Shown: positions 1 to 7,893 of the stretch, one piece after another
How the letters are laid out: each line of letters begins with the position of its first letter
Position numbering within the stretch: the first letter of the stretch is position 1
From: Streptomyces tuirus
GTDB taxonomy: Bacteria > Actinomycetota > Actinomycetes > Streptomycetales > Streptomycetaceae
Assembly: GCA_018195615.1 (NCBI GenBank)
Contig: JAGTPG010000002.1
Coordinates: forward strand, 4,457,501-4,521,500
DNA: 64,000 nucleotides
Direction of reading: 5' to 3'
Translations under genes and position numbers: made by a program
The notes under the pieces: model-generated
What the model saw: only the letters and a program-made list of their open reading frames with translations
What the model was told of the DNA's origin: nothing
Database searches by the model: none

Positions 1-260
1 AGTGCGATCATCCTCGGCGAGACGTCCACGCCGAACACCGGCACCCCCAGGGCGGCCGGGTGTGCCGTCACCTTGCCCGGACCGCAGCCCAGGTCGGCCA
101 CCGGCCCGGGGTGAGGGGGCCGTACGAGCTCCGCGAAAGCGGCCAGCATCGCCCGCGACACCGGGTCCAACTCGGCCGGTTCCTTGACGAGTCGGGCGTA
201 GTCGGCGGCGACGGTGTCGTAGGAATCGCGGACGGCGGTGAGGTGGGAGGGCTCGGTCAT
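1..260 (-). CDS. Class I SAM-dependent methyltransferase, N-terminal part
   Basis: The reverse strand encodes the first 86 or so residues of a methyltransferase that runs off the left edge. After a helical start (SYDTVAADYARLV, typical of the family) comes the glycine-rich SAM-binding loop VADLGCGPGK at about residue 54, followed by the second acidic strand FGVDVSPRMI. The substrate cannot be told from this portion. The start is the ATG ending at 260; a 142-bp non-coding gap separates it from the divergent membrane protein at 403. Confidence 0.8.
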   Translation of the reverse strand, partial: MTEPSHLTAVRDSYDTVAADYARLVKEPAELDPVSRAMLAAFAELVRPPHPGPVADLGCGPGKVTAHPAALGVPVFGVDVSPRMIA

Positions 261-402
261 GCCGCGAAGGTAGACGACGGCACTGACACGCCCCCGCCGC
301 CGGCTCCGACGACGTACCCCGGCCCCGTACGCCGACGCCAGTACGCCCGTTTACTTCCGCCGTAAGACGCCCGCACCACCCCCCACCCGGCACGGTGTCC
401 TC

Positions 403-960
403 GTGAAGCCGAAGACGATCCCCCGCCGCAAGCCGAACCCGAAACTCAGCCGGCCCGCCCGCCGGGCCGTTCTCGTCGTCCACGTCACCGCCTCCGCGAG
501 CTGGCTCGGACTCACGCTCGGGCTGCTCGCGCTCGGGATCACCGCGACCACCACCGGGTCCGCCGTGACCGTGGAGGCGTCCGTCCGGGCCATGAAGCTC
601 TTCGCCGACTGGCTCCTGCTCCCGGTCGCGTTCGTCACGCTGCTCAGCGGTCTGGTGCTGTCCCTGGGCACGCCATGGGGACTCGCCCGGCACCGCTGGG
701 TGTGCACGAAGTTCTGGCTGACTCTCGCCACGACCGCCGCCACGGCGTTCGCCCTGCGCCCCGGCGTGAACTCCGCGGTCACCGCCGTCGCCGCGGGCGG
801 GCCCCTGCCCGACGCCGGTGACGTGCTGTTCGGGCCGGTCGTGTCGCTGTCCGCCTATGTCTTCATGACGGTGATCTCCGTGCTCAAGCCGTGGGGGCTG
901 ACCCGGCGGGGCCGGAGACTGCGGGCACCCGCGGCCCGGCGAACCCTGCAGGATTCCTAA
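403..960 (+). CDS. Small integral membrane protein (DUF2269-like)
   Basis: A 185-residue protein starting at GTG. A basic N-terminus (residues 1-23) is followed by about four hydrophobic segments (roughly 25-47, 65-88, 103-120 and 140-160) with short basic loops, the layout of DUF2269-type membrane proteins. No catalytic motif is visible and the function is unknown. It ends 70 bp before the TetR gene, with a palindrome lying between the two, so it is probably a separate transcript. A divergent methyltransferase lies upstream. Confidence 0.6.
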   Translation: MKPKTIPRRKPNPKLSRPARRAVLVVHVTASASWLGLTLGLLALGITATTTGSAVTVEASVRAMKLFADWLLLPVAFVTLLSGLVLSLGTPWGLARHRWVCTKFWLTLATTAATAFALRPGVNSAVTAVAAGGPLPDAGDVLFGPVVSLSAYVFMTVISVLKPWGLTRRGRRLRAPAARRTLQDS

Positions 961-974
961 CGGTAATTTCAGTT

Positions 975-993
975 TGCCTAATAGCTTTAGGCA
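975..993. promoter_or_regulatory. Likely TetR operator, TGCCTAA-N5-TTAGGCA
   Basis: A perfect inverted repeat with 7-bp arms (975-981 and 987-993) and a 5-bp spacer sits 37 bp upstream of the TetR start. It is markedly more A+T-rich than its surroundings. The position suits autoregulation of the TetR-esterase pair; binding is inferred. Confidence 0.6.
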
Positions 994-1030
994 GATGCAC
1001 AATCCCTTCTGGCAGAGAAGGGAGGGCCCC

Positions 1031-1618
1031 ATGGCTCGCGTAGGACTGACCGCGGAACGGCTGACCCTCGCCGGCGCCGAACTCGCCGACGAGGTCGGTT
1101 TCGACCAGGTCACCGTCTCGGCGCTGGCCCGCCGGTTCGACGTCAAGGTCGCGAGCCTGTACTCGCACGTCAGGAACTCCCAGGACCTCAAGACCCGCAT
1201 CGCCCTGCTCGCCCTGGCCGAACTCGCCGACCGGGCCGCCGAGGCCCTGGCCGGACGGGCCGGCAAGGACGCCCTGGCCGCGCTCGCGAACGTCTACCGC
1301 GACTACGCCCGGGAACACCCCGGCCGTTACGCCGCGGCCCAGTTGCGGCTCGACCCGCAGACCGCGGCCGCGAGCGCCGGTGTCCGGCACGCGCGGATGA
1401 CCCGGGCGCTGCTGCGCGGCTACGACCTGACGGAACCCGACCAGACCCACGCGGTCCGGCTGCTCGGCAGCGTCTTCCACGGCTACGTCAGCCTGGAGCT
1501 GGGCGGCGGTTTCAGCCACAGCGCCCCGGACACCGAGGAGACCTGGGCCCGGATCCTCGACGCCCTCGACACGCTGCTGCGGAACTGGCCCGCGGCCCCG
1601 ACCGACCCCCGAGGCTGA
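1031..1618 (+). CDS. TetR-family transcriptional regulator
   Basis: A 195-residue regulator. The N-terminal helix-turn-helix (about residues 25-48, VSALARRFDVKVASLYSHV) is canonical TetR; the rest is the helical ligand-binding domain, whose ligand is unknown. ATG at 1031 is chosen over an upstream in-frame start because GGAGGG lies 5 bases before it and the palindrome at 975-993 then falls in the leader. The stop is 5 bp from the downstream esterase gene, so the two are probably cotranscribed and the esterase is a probable target. Confidence 0.85.
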   Translation: MARVGLTAERLTLAGAELADEVGFDQVTVSALARRFDVKVASLYSHVRNSQDLKTRIALLALAELADRAAEALAGRAGKDALAALANVYRDYAREHPGRYAAAQLRLDPQTAAASAGVRHARMTRALLRGYDLTEPDQTHAVRLLGSVFHGYVSLELGGGFSHSAPDTEETWARILDALDTLLRNWPAAPTDPRG

Positions 1619-1623
1619 CACCC

Positions 1624-2829
1624 ATGCACACCGAGCACACCGAGCACACCGAGCACGACTGGATCACCACCCACCTCACGGCGGACCTGCTGCGCGGCGC
1701 CCTCGACCTGGAGCGCACCGAGCACGGCCTGCTCCCCCACCGGCTCCCCGCCCGGGCCCGCGCGCAGAACACCAACGCGCAGCTGGCGATGGCCGAGGCC
1801 CAGCCCTCCGGGGTGCGCCTGGCCTTCCGTACCGCCGCGACCGCCATCGAACTGGACACGCTGCGCACCAAGCGCGACTACGCCGGTTTCCCGCCCCGCC
1901 CGGACGGCCTGTACGACCTGATCGTCGACGGCCGCCCGGCCGGTCAGGCCGCCGGGACCGGCGGCAATGTCCTCACCGTCGACCTGGCCACCTGGGACGG
2001 CGAGGTCACGCCCGGCCCGGTCGGCACCGTCCGCTTCACGGGGCTGGACGCCGGTGACAAGGACGTCGAGATCTGGCTGCCGCACAACGAGACCACCGAG
2101 CTGGTCGCCCTGCGTACGAACGCCCCCGTGGCACCCGTGTCGGACCGGGGCCGCCGGGTGTGGCTGCACCACGGCAGTTCGATCAGCCACGGCTCGGACG
2201 CGGCGAGCCCCACGGCGATCTGGCCGGCGATCGCCGCGTCCCGCGGCGGTGTGGAGCTGATCAACCTCGGTCTGGGCGGCAGCGCGATGCTCGACCCGTT
2301 CACCGCGCGCGCCATGCGGGACACCCCGGCCGACCTGATCAGCGTCAAGATGGGCATCAACATCGTCAACCAGGACGCGATGCGGCTGCGCGCGTTCACC
2401 CCGGCCGTGCACGGGTTCCTCGACACGATCCGCGAGGGGCACCCGGACACGCCGCTGCTGCTCGTCTCCCCCATCCACTGCGCCATCCACGAGGACACGC
2501 CCGGGCCCACCGCCCCGGACGTCAGCGCACTCGGCGAGGGCCGGCTGGACTTCGCGGCCATGGGCGACCCGGCGGAGAAGGCCGCCGGGAAACTCACGCT
2601 CGGCGTCATCCGGGACGAACTCTCCCGCCTCGTGCGGCAGCGCGCCGCCGACGACCCGAACCTCCACTACCTCGACGGCCTCGAGCTCTACGGCGCGTCC
2701 GACGCGGCTGAACTCCCGCTGCCCGACCACGTCCACCCCGACGCCGCCACCCACCGTCGCATCGGCGAACGCTTCGGCGACCTGGCCTTCGCCGAGGGAG
2801 GGGCCTTCGCGGAACGGCCCCGGGGCTGA
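1624..2829 (+). CDS. SGNH/GDSL-type esterase or lipase
   Basis: A 401-residue cytoplasmic protein with no signal peptide. A beta-rich N-terminal half (about 60-175) precedes the SGNH hydrolase fold: block I with the nucleophile Ser in HHGSSISHG (about 182-190), block II glycine in NLGLGGS (about 214), block III Asn in MGINIVN (about 243) and the C-terminal Asp-His pair in PDHVHPDA (near 376). The N-terminus carries three TEH repeats from a 9-bp tandem repeat. It lies 5 bp behind the TetR gene and is probably in its operon. The substrate is unknown; carbohydrate esterase is one possibility given the N-terminal domain. Confidence 0.8.
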   Translation: MHTEHTEHTEHDWITTHLTADLLRGALDLERTEHGLLPHRLPARARAQNTNAQLAMAEAQPSGVRLAFRTAATAIELDTLRTKRDYAGFPPRPDGLYDLIVDGRPAGQAAGTGGNVLTVDLATWDGEVTPGPVGTVRFTGLDAGDKDVEIWLPHNETTELVALRTNAPVAPVSDRGRRVWLHHGSSISHGSDAASPTAIWPAIAASRGGVELINLGLGGSAMLDPFTARAMRDTPADLISVKMGINIVNQDAMRLRAFTPAVHGFLDTIREGHPDTPLLLVSPIHCAIHEDTPGPTAPDVSALGEGRLDFAAMGDPAEKAAGKLTLGVIRDELSRLVRQRAADDPNLHYLDGLELYGASDAAELPLPDHVHPDAATHRRIGERFGDLAFAEGGAFAERPRG

Positions 2830-2860
2830 CTGTCAGACCCGTGCCCTACGCTCCCCGTCC

Positions 2861-3691
2861 ATGACCGCCGACGCGCTCGACTACTCCCGCCCCGGTCCCC
2901 ACACCCGCTTGGAGGCCGGGCAGTCGGCGCTCCTGGAAGGGCTCCCGGACGACCCGGTCGGCATCTGCGCTGTCGTGCGGGGACTGGTCATCCAGCCCTC
3001 GGACGCCGCCCGGCTCGGGCTCCCCGAGGAGCGGATCGCCGAGAAGAACATCCGGCCGGTGAGCGCGCTGCTCACGGCCCTGACGGCCCTCGACCCGGCG
3101 CCGCTGCACCACCCCCGCGGCCCGGAAACGAGAGTCGTCGGCACCTGCCGCCACTTCGCCACCCTGGCCTGCGCCCTGCTGCGGGCGCGGGGCGTCCCGG
3201 CCCGGGCCCGCTGCGGCTTCGGCACGTACTTCGCCGAGGGCCGCGGCCTCGACCACTGGATCACCGAGTACTGGCACGCGGGCGACGGTCGCTGGGTACG
3301 TGTCGACACCGAGCACCTGGGCAGGGCCTACCTCGACCACCCCGAGGACCTCGCGCCCGGCGAGTTCCTGACGGGGGGCGAGGCGTGGATCCGCTACCGC
3401 GAGGGCCGGCTCGACGCCGACCGCTTCGGCGTGGCCGGTACCGAACACGCCTGGGGCCCCCACGAGATCAGCGGCAACGCCGTCCGCGACCTCGCCGCCC
3501 TCTGCAAGCACGAGATGCTCAACTGGGACGAGTGGGGCCGGATGACCGAGGCCTACGAGGGCAGGACGGGCCCCGGCTACGACCGCCGCGTCGATCTGCT
3601 CGCCGCCGCCTGCGCCGCCGACGAACCGGCCGCCCTGGCCCGCCTGTTCACCGACCCGGACTTCGCGGTGGAGCGGGACCCCACCGCGTAG
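2861..3691 (+). CDS. Transglutaminase-like cysteine peptidase-fold protein
   Basis: A 276-residue protein with a central transglutaminase-like core: nucleophile Cys96 in VVGTCRHFATLA, His132 in LDHWITEYW and Asp near 147 in RWVRVD make up the expected Cys-His-Asp triad. The flanking sequence is soluble and there is no signal peptide. Proteins of this type cleave or modify peptide or amide bonds, but the substrate is unknown. It starts 31 bp after the esterase on the same strand and may be cotranscribed with it. Confidence 0.75.
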   Translation: MTADALDYSRPGPHTRLEAGQSALLEGLPDDPVGICAVVRGLVIQPSDAARLGLPEERIAEKNIRPVSALLTALTALDPAPLHHPRGPETRVVGTCRHFATLACALLRARGVPARARCGFGTYFAEGRGLDHWITEYWHAGDGRWVRVDTEHLGRAYLDHPEDLAPGEFLTGGEAWIRYREGRLDADRFGVAGTEHAWGPHEISGNAVRDLAALCKHEMLNWDEWGRMTEAYEGRTGPGYDRRVDLLAAACAADEPAALARLFTDPDFAVERDPTA

Positions 3692-3705
3692 GCGGCCCGG
3701 CGAAC

Positions 3706-3723
3706 ACCCACTTTTTTGTGGGT
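3706..3723. terminator. Hairpin ACCCAC-T6-GTGGGT after the transglutaminase-like gene
   Basis: A 6-bp stem encloses a loop of six T residues, 15 bp after the stop at 3691 and between converging genes. It may end the upstream transcript, though the T-run is in the loop rather than after the stem, which is unusual. Confidence 0.4.
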
Positions 3724-3812
3724 ACTGGGCAACGCCCGCACACCCGGGAGAAGCTGGTCGCACGGCGGCCGGTGGGACGCCGGAGCGGGCAAGGACGGAG
3801 GTGACGTACACA

Positions 3813-4190
3813 TCAGGAGGCCGGCCGGGCGGCCTCGTCCAGTTTCTCCAGGCGACGGTGGCCCCAGTCGGACAACGGGGCCAGCGCCTCGGCGAGTTCA
3901 CGGCCGAACCCGGTCAGGGAGTATTCGGTCTTCGGCGGCAGCACGTCGTACACCTCCCGGTGCACCAGCCCGTCCGCTTCCATCTCCCGCAACGCCGCCG
4001 TCAGCACCTTCTCGGTGAGCCCGGGCAGTTGCCGGCGCAGTTCCCCCGGGCGGTGCGGGCCCGACTCCAGCAGCCAGAGCAGGGCCGTCTTCCACTTGCC
4101 GTCGATCACGGCGATCGCGGCAGTCACTCCACAGACGTCCGTGTCCAGGCGCCGTCGCGTCATCTTCGCCCCGTTCGTCATCCAGGTCAT
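3813..4190 (-). CDS. HxlR-family transcriptional regulator
   Basis: A 125-residue winged-helix regulator: the Cys20 typical of the family, the GKWKTALLWLL helix, then HRPGELRRQLPGLTEKVLTAALREMEADGLV and the wing YSLTGFGREL. HxlR proteins often sense electrophiles or redox state through the N-terminal cysteine. The ATG ending at 4190 is chosen; an ATG three codons later is possible. It is divergent from the oxidoreductase at 4212 with only 21 bp between starts, so the two must share control sequence and the oxidoreductase is a likely target. Confidence 0.88.
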   Translation of the reverse strand: MTWMTNGAKMTRRRLDTDVCGVTAAIAVIDGKWKTALLWLLESGPHRPGELRRQLPGLTEKVLTAALREMEADGLVHREVYDVLPPKTEYSLTGFGRELAEALAPLSDWGHRRLEKLDEAARPAS

Positions 4191-4211
4191 CGCACTCGAA
4201 GGAGTCCCAGC

Positions 4212-5141
4212 GTGTCCACGTACAGCACGCCCCCGTCCCCTGCCTATTCCGGTAACCCGCCCGCCGACAGCACCGCCACGGTCACCGTCCTCGGGCTCGG
4301 CCCGATGGGCCGGGCCCTGGCAGGGGCGTTCCTCGACGCGGGTCTGCGCACCACGGTGTGGAACCGCACACCGGGCCGGGACCGGGAGCTCCTCGACCGC
4401 GGTGCGGCGGGCGCCGCGTCGGTGGCGGAGGCGGTGGCCGCGAGCGAGGTGACCGTCGTCTGCGTGGTGAACTACGACGCCGCCGACGCCGTCCTGCGCC
4501 AGGACGAGGTCGCCACCGCCCTCAAGGGCCGTACGGTCGTGAACCTGACCGCCGACACCCCGGCCCGGGCCCGGGACACCGCCGACTGGGCCGCCGCGCA
4601 CGGCGTCCGCTACCTGGACGGCGCGATCATGACCCCCACGACCACCATCGGCACCGACGAGGCCGTCTTCCTGCACAGCGGACCGGCAGACCTCTACGGG
4701 GAACTGGCCGCCATCCGGGAGGCGCTGGGCGGCACCCACACCCATCTCGGCGAGGAGGTGGGCCGGGCCGCGGCCTACGACATCGCCCTGCTCGACATCT
4801 TCTGGACGGCGACGGCCGGCTACGCGCACGCCCTGGCGGTCGCCCGCGCCGAGGGCGTCACGGCGAGCGAACTCGCCCCCTTCGCGCAGGGCATCGGCGC
4901 GATCCTCCCGCCGCTGTTCGCCGAGACCGCGGCGGACGTCGATTCCGGCACCTACTCGGGCGAGGGCAACCCGCTCACCTCGGCCGTGTCGTCCATGGCC
5001 CACATCGTCCATGTCTCCGAGGCCCACGGCATCGACGCCGGCCTCATGCGCGCGGCCGAGGGCATGGCCCGTCGCGCCATCGGGCTGGGTCACGGCCAGG
5101 ACGGCTTCAGCCGGGTCACGGAGGTCATCGGGCGGCGGTGA
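4212..5141 (+). CDS. NAD(P)-dependent oxidoreductase, imine-reductase / beta-hydroxyacid dehydrogenase type
   Basis: A 309-residue two-domain dehydrogenase. The Rossmann domain has GLGPMG (about 24-29) and the NADPH-type VWNRTPG; the C-terminal helical domain carries YDIALLDIFW, where imine reductases of this family (for example the Streptomyces kanamyceticus enzyme) hold their catalytic Asp. It therefore fits imine reductases better than hydroxyisobutyrate dehydrogenases, which have a Lys there; the substrate is unknown. GAAGGAG precedes the GTG. Regulation by the divergent HxlR gene is likely. Confidence 0.78.
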   Translation: MSTYSTPPSPAYSGNPPADSTATVTVLGLGPMGRALAGAFLDAGLRTTVWNRTPGRDRELLDRGAAGAASVAEAVAASEVTVVCVVNYDAADAVLRQDEVATALKGRTVVNLTADTPARARDTADWAAAHGVRYLDGAIMTPTTTIGTDEAVFLHSGPADLYGELAAIREALGGTHTHLGEEVGRAAAYDIALLDIFWTATAGYAHALAVARAEGVTASELAPFAQGIGAILPPLFAETAADVDSGTYSGEGNPLTSAVSSMAHIVHVSEAHGIDAGLMRAAEGMARRAIGLGHGQDGFSRVTEVIGRR

Positions 5142-5174
5142 GGCTCCGCGCGGCGGGCCCGGGCGCCACCACGG

Positions 5175-7195
5175 TCAGAACGGCAGCGGCCTCCCCCGCA
5201 CCACCTCCAGCCGCGACACCGCCCGGGTCAGCACCACGTACAGCCGGTGCAGGCCCCGTTCCTCCGCCTCGGCGATCGCCGCCGGCTCGACGGCCACGAC
5301 ATGGTCGTACTCGAGTCCCTTGACGACGCTCGCCGGTACCAGGGACACCCGCGCGCCGAGTTCCTCCGGGCCCGCCGTCTCGACGCCGGCCGCGTCCAGC
5401 GCCGCCCGCACCCCGGGCAGGTCCCCGTCCGCAGCGACGACCCCGACGGAGCCCTCGCGGGCCAGGGCGTCCCGTACGGCGTCCGCGACCGCTGCGGGCA
5501 CCTGGTCCACAGTCGTCTCCCGCGTCCGCAACTCGCCGTCCCGGCGCAGTGAACGGGCCGCCGGCACGTCCACGTCCAGCCGCTCCAGCAGCCGGTTGGC
5601 GAGCCCGACGACCGCCTGCGGCACGCGGAAGCCGGTGGTCAGCGCGACCACGGCGGCGTCCGGCTTCCCCAGGTGCGTGAGGACCGTCCGCCAGGACCGT
5701 GCCGCCCACGGTGTGGTCCCCTGCGCCAGGTCGCCCAGCACCGTCAGCGAACCGAAGGAGGCCCGGCGGGCGATGGCCCGGCACTCCATCGGGGACAGGT
5801 CCTGCGCCTCGTCGACGACGACATGCCCGTACTGCTCCGGGTGCTCGATCAGCCCGCTGACCTCGTCGAGGAGCACCAGATCGGCGGCCGACCAGCGCGC
5901 CGACTTCCACGACCGGGCGGCTCGCGCCACAGCAGCACCTCCTGCTCAGCGGGGTCCAGCAGCCCGTCGGCCGCCTCCGCCAGCACCGCACGATCGCCGA
6001 GCAGTCCGGCCACGACCTCCTCGGGCCGCACCCGGGGCCAGACCGCGTCGAGGTACGCGGACACGGGCCGTGCCCGCTCGACGCGGCGCACCCAGGCGTT
6101 CGTGGGCGGCCCGGCCCGCCGCTCGACCTGCTCGCGCACCGACCGCACGATCCGCGCCCGGACCCGCTCCCGCCCGACCCCGTACGGTGGTTCCTCCTCC
6201 CGGACGTCCTCGACGATCCGCGCCAGTTCCGCCTCCGGCACCCGCCAGCGGTACGACCCGTCCGGCACGGCGAGCGAGCCGGCCCCCTCGGTGCGCACGC
6301 GCGCGTACAGCGCCCGCCGCAGCACCTGAGCCATCCGGGCGTCGTGCTTGACGACGGCGGCGGACTCGTCGTCGACGCCGCGGACCGGCCACCGGGCGAT
6401 CTCCTCGGCCGGCGTCGACTGCCGCACACCCGTCTCGCCGAGAGCGGGCAGGACCTCCGCGATGTACGACAGGAAGGTGCGGTTGGGCCCGAGGATCAGC
6501 AGACCGCCGCGGCGGACGCGCTGCGGGTGGGTGTAGAGGAGATACGCGGCCCGGTGCAGGCCGACGGCGGTCTTGCCGGTGCCCGGCGCCCCCTGCACGC
6601 ACACCGACACCGTCAGGTCCTCGCGTACGAGGTCGTCCTGCTCGGGCTGGATGGTCGCGGCGATGTCCCGCATGGGTCCGACACGAGGCCGCTCGATCTC
6701 CCGGGCGACGATGTCACTGGCCCGGTTCTCCCCCTGCCCCAGGTGCTCGTCCTCCAGGCCGGTGAGGTCGCGGGAGTCACCCCGGCTGCCGGGCGCCCAC
6801 CCGAACCGCCGCCGTACGGCGACGCCCTGCGGATCACGCGCGGAGGCCTGGTAGAAGGCGCGCGAGACGGGCGCGCGCCAGTCGACCACGAGGGGCGGTT
6901 CGGCCGGGTGCTCGGTGATCCGCAGCCGACCGATGTGCAGCCGTCCGCCGGCCCCCTCGAACTCCAGGGCCCCGAAGAACAACGGCCCCTCGGGCAGTTC
7001 CCGCAGCGCCTTGGCCCGGCTGCGCAGCTGGTATCCGAGGACCTCGGCATCGGCCCCGGACGCGGCGACGTCCTCCCCGATGACGACCTGTTCACCGGCG
7101 CCCTCGACCATCGCGGCGAGGGTGTCCCGGCAGCGCTCGTGATGGGCGCGTTCCCGGTCGAGTACGTGCTGAAGGGCGGGCTCGGTCGACGTCAT
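5175..7195 (-). CDS. helD: HelD-type UvrD/Rep superfamily helicase (one frameshift)
   Basis: A helicase of about 673 residues of the HelD/helicase IV type, which in Gram-positives strips and recycles RNA polymerase. Walker A is GAPGTGKT (about 202-209); Walker B is VVVDEAQDLSPME in the second half; the C-terminal motif is VVLTRAVSRLEVV. The reading frame breaks after Trp423 at about 5927-5929; restoring one G joins both halves without loss. It follows a TetR gene on the same strand after 41 bp containing a palindrome, suggesting TetR control. HelR-type members confer rifamycin tolerance, but no rifamycin-associated element is visible. Confidence 0.82.
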
Positions 7196-7219
7196 TCCAC
7201 CGAGCGTACGCGAAAAACG

Positions 7220-7230
7220 TAACCTAGTTA
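7220..7230. promoter_or_regulatory. A+T-rich palindrome TAAC-CTA-GTTA before helD
   Basis: An 11-bp inverted repeat in a short A+T-rich stretch, 25 bp upstream of the helicase start and just past the end of the TetR gene. It could be the promoter or the TetR operator for helD; the arms are short. Confidence 0.4.
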
Positions 7231-7236
7231 AATTTA

Positions 7237-7871
7237 TTACCGCGTATCACTGCTCGGTGTGCCCCGAAGGCCCGGCGGCAGCCCGGCCGCCAGCCACCCG
7301 AACGCCCGCTCCGCCGCCGCCACCGCGTCCTCCCGTACGTCCGCCACCCGCTCCCCGGCGGCGATCCGACGCCAGTTCTCCATCGCGAGGATCCGCCGCA
7401 CGGCCATGATCTGCCCGGCCGCGAGCCGCGCGTCCAGATCGCCCCGAGCACCTCGGCGAGCGCGGCCTCGGACCGCTCCTGATGGGTGTGCGCCCGGGCG
7501 ACCAGGGAGGGCGTCTCGTAGAGCAGGCCGTGGAAGGCGAGCACCCGGGGATCGTCGTTGAGCCCGGTCACGGGATCACACCGCTCCAGCCCCTCCAGGA
7601 AGTGCCGCCGCAACGCCTCCACCGGGCCCCCCTCGGCCGCCGCCACCACCCGCGCGGCCTCCCCCTCGTGGTCGGCGATCCGGTGCAGCACCAGATCCTC
7701 CTTGGCCGGGAAGTACCGGAACAGCGTCGGCTTCGAGATCTCGGCCGCGGCCGCCACCTCGGCGACGGACACCGCGTCGAACCCCTTCTCCAGGAAGAGC
7801 CGGATCGCGACGTCCGACACGACCTGGTACATCCGCTGCCTCTTGCGCTCCCGCAGCCCGCTCGCACTCAT
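7237..7871 (-). CDS. TetR-family transcriptional regulator (one frameshift)
   Basis: A TetR regulator of about 211 residues: N-terminal HTH (VAEVAAAAEISKPTLFRYFPAKEDLV, about 37-62) and a helical C-terminal domain. The frame slips in the run of four C at 7442-7445; restoring one base gives EVLGGDLDARLAAGQIMA and a conserved-looking end stopping at 7237-7239, whereas the unshifted frame runs into arginine-rich nonsense. It precedes helD on the same strand, and the A+T-rich palindrome at 7220-7230 may be its operator. Confidence 0.8.
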
Positions 7872-7893
7872 ACCGCGAGCCTACGCAGGGCCC

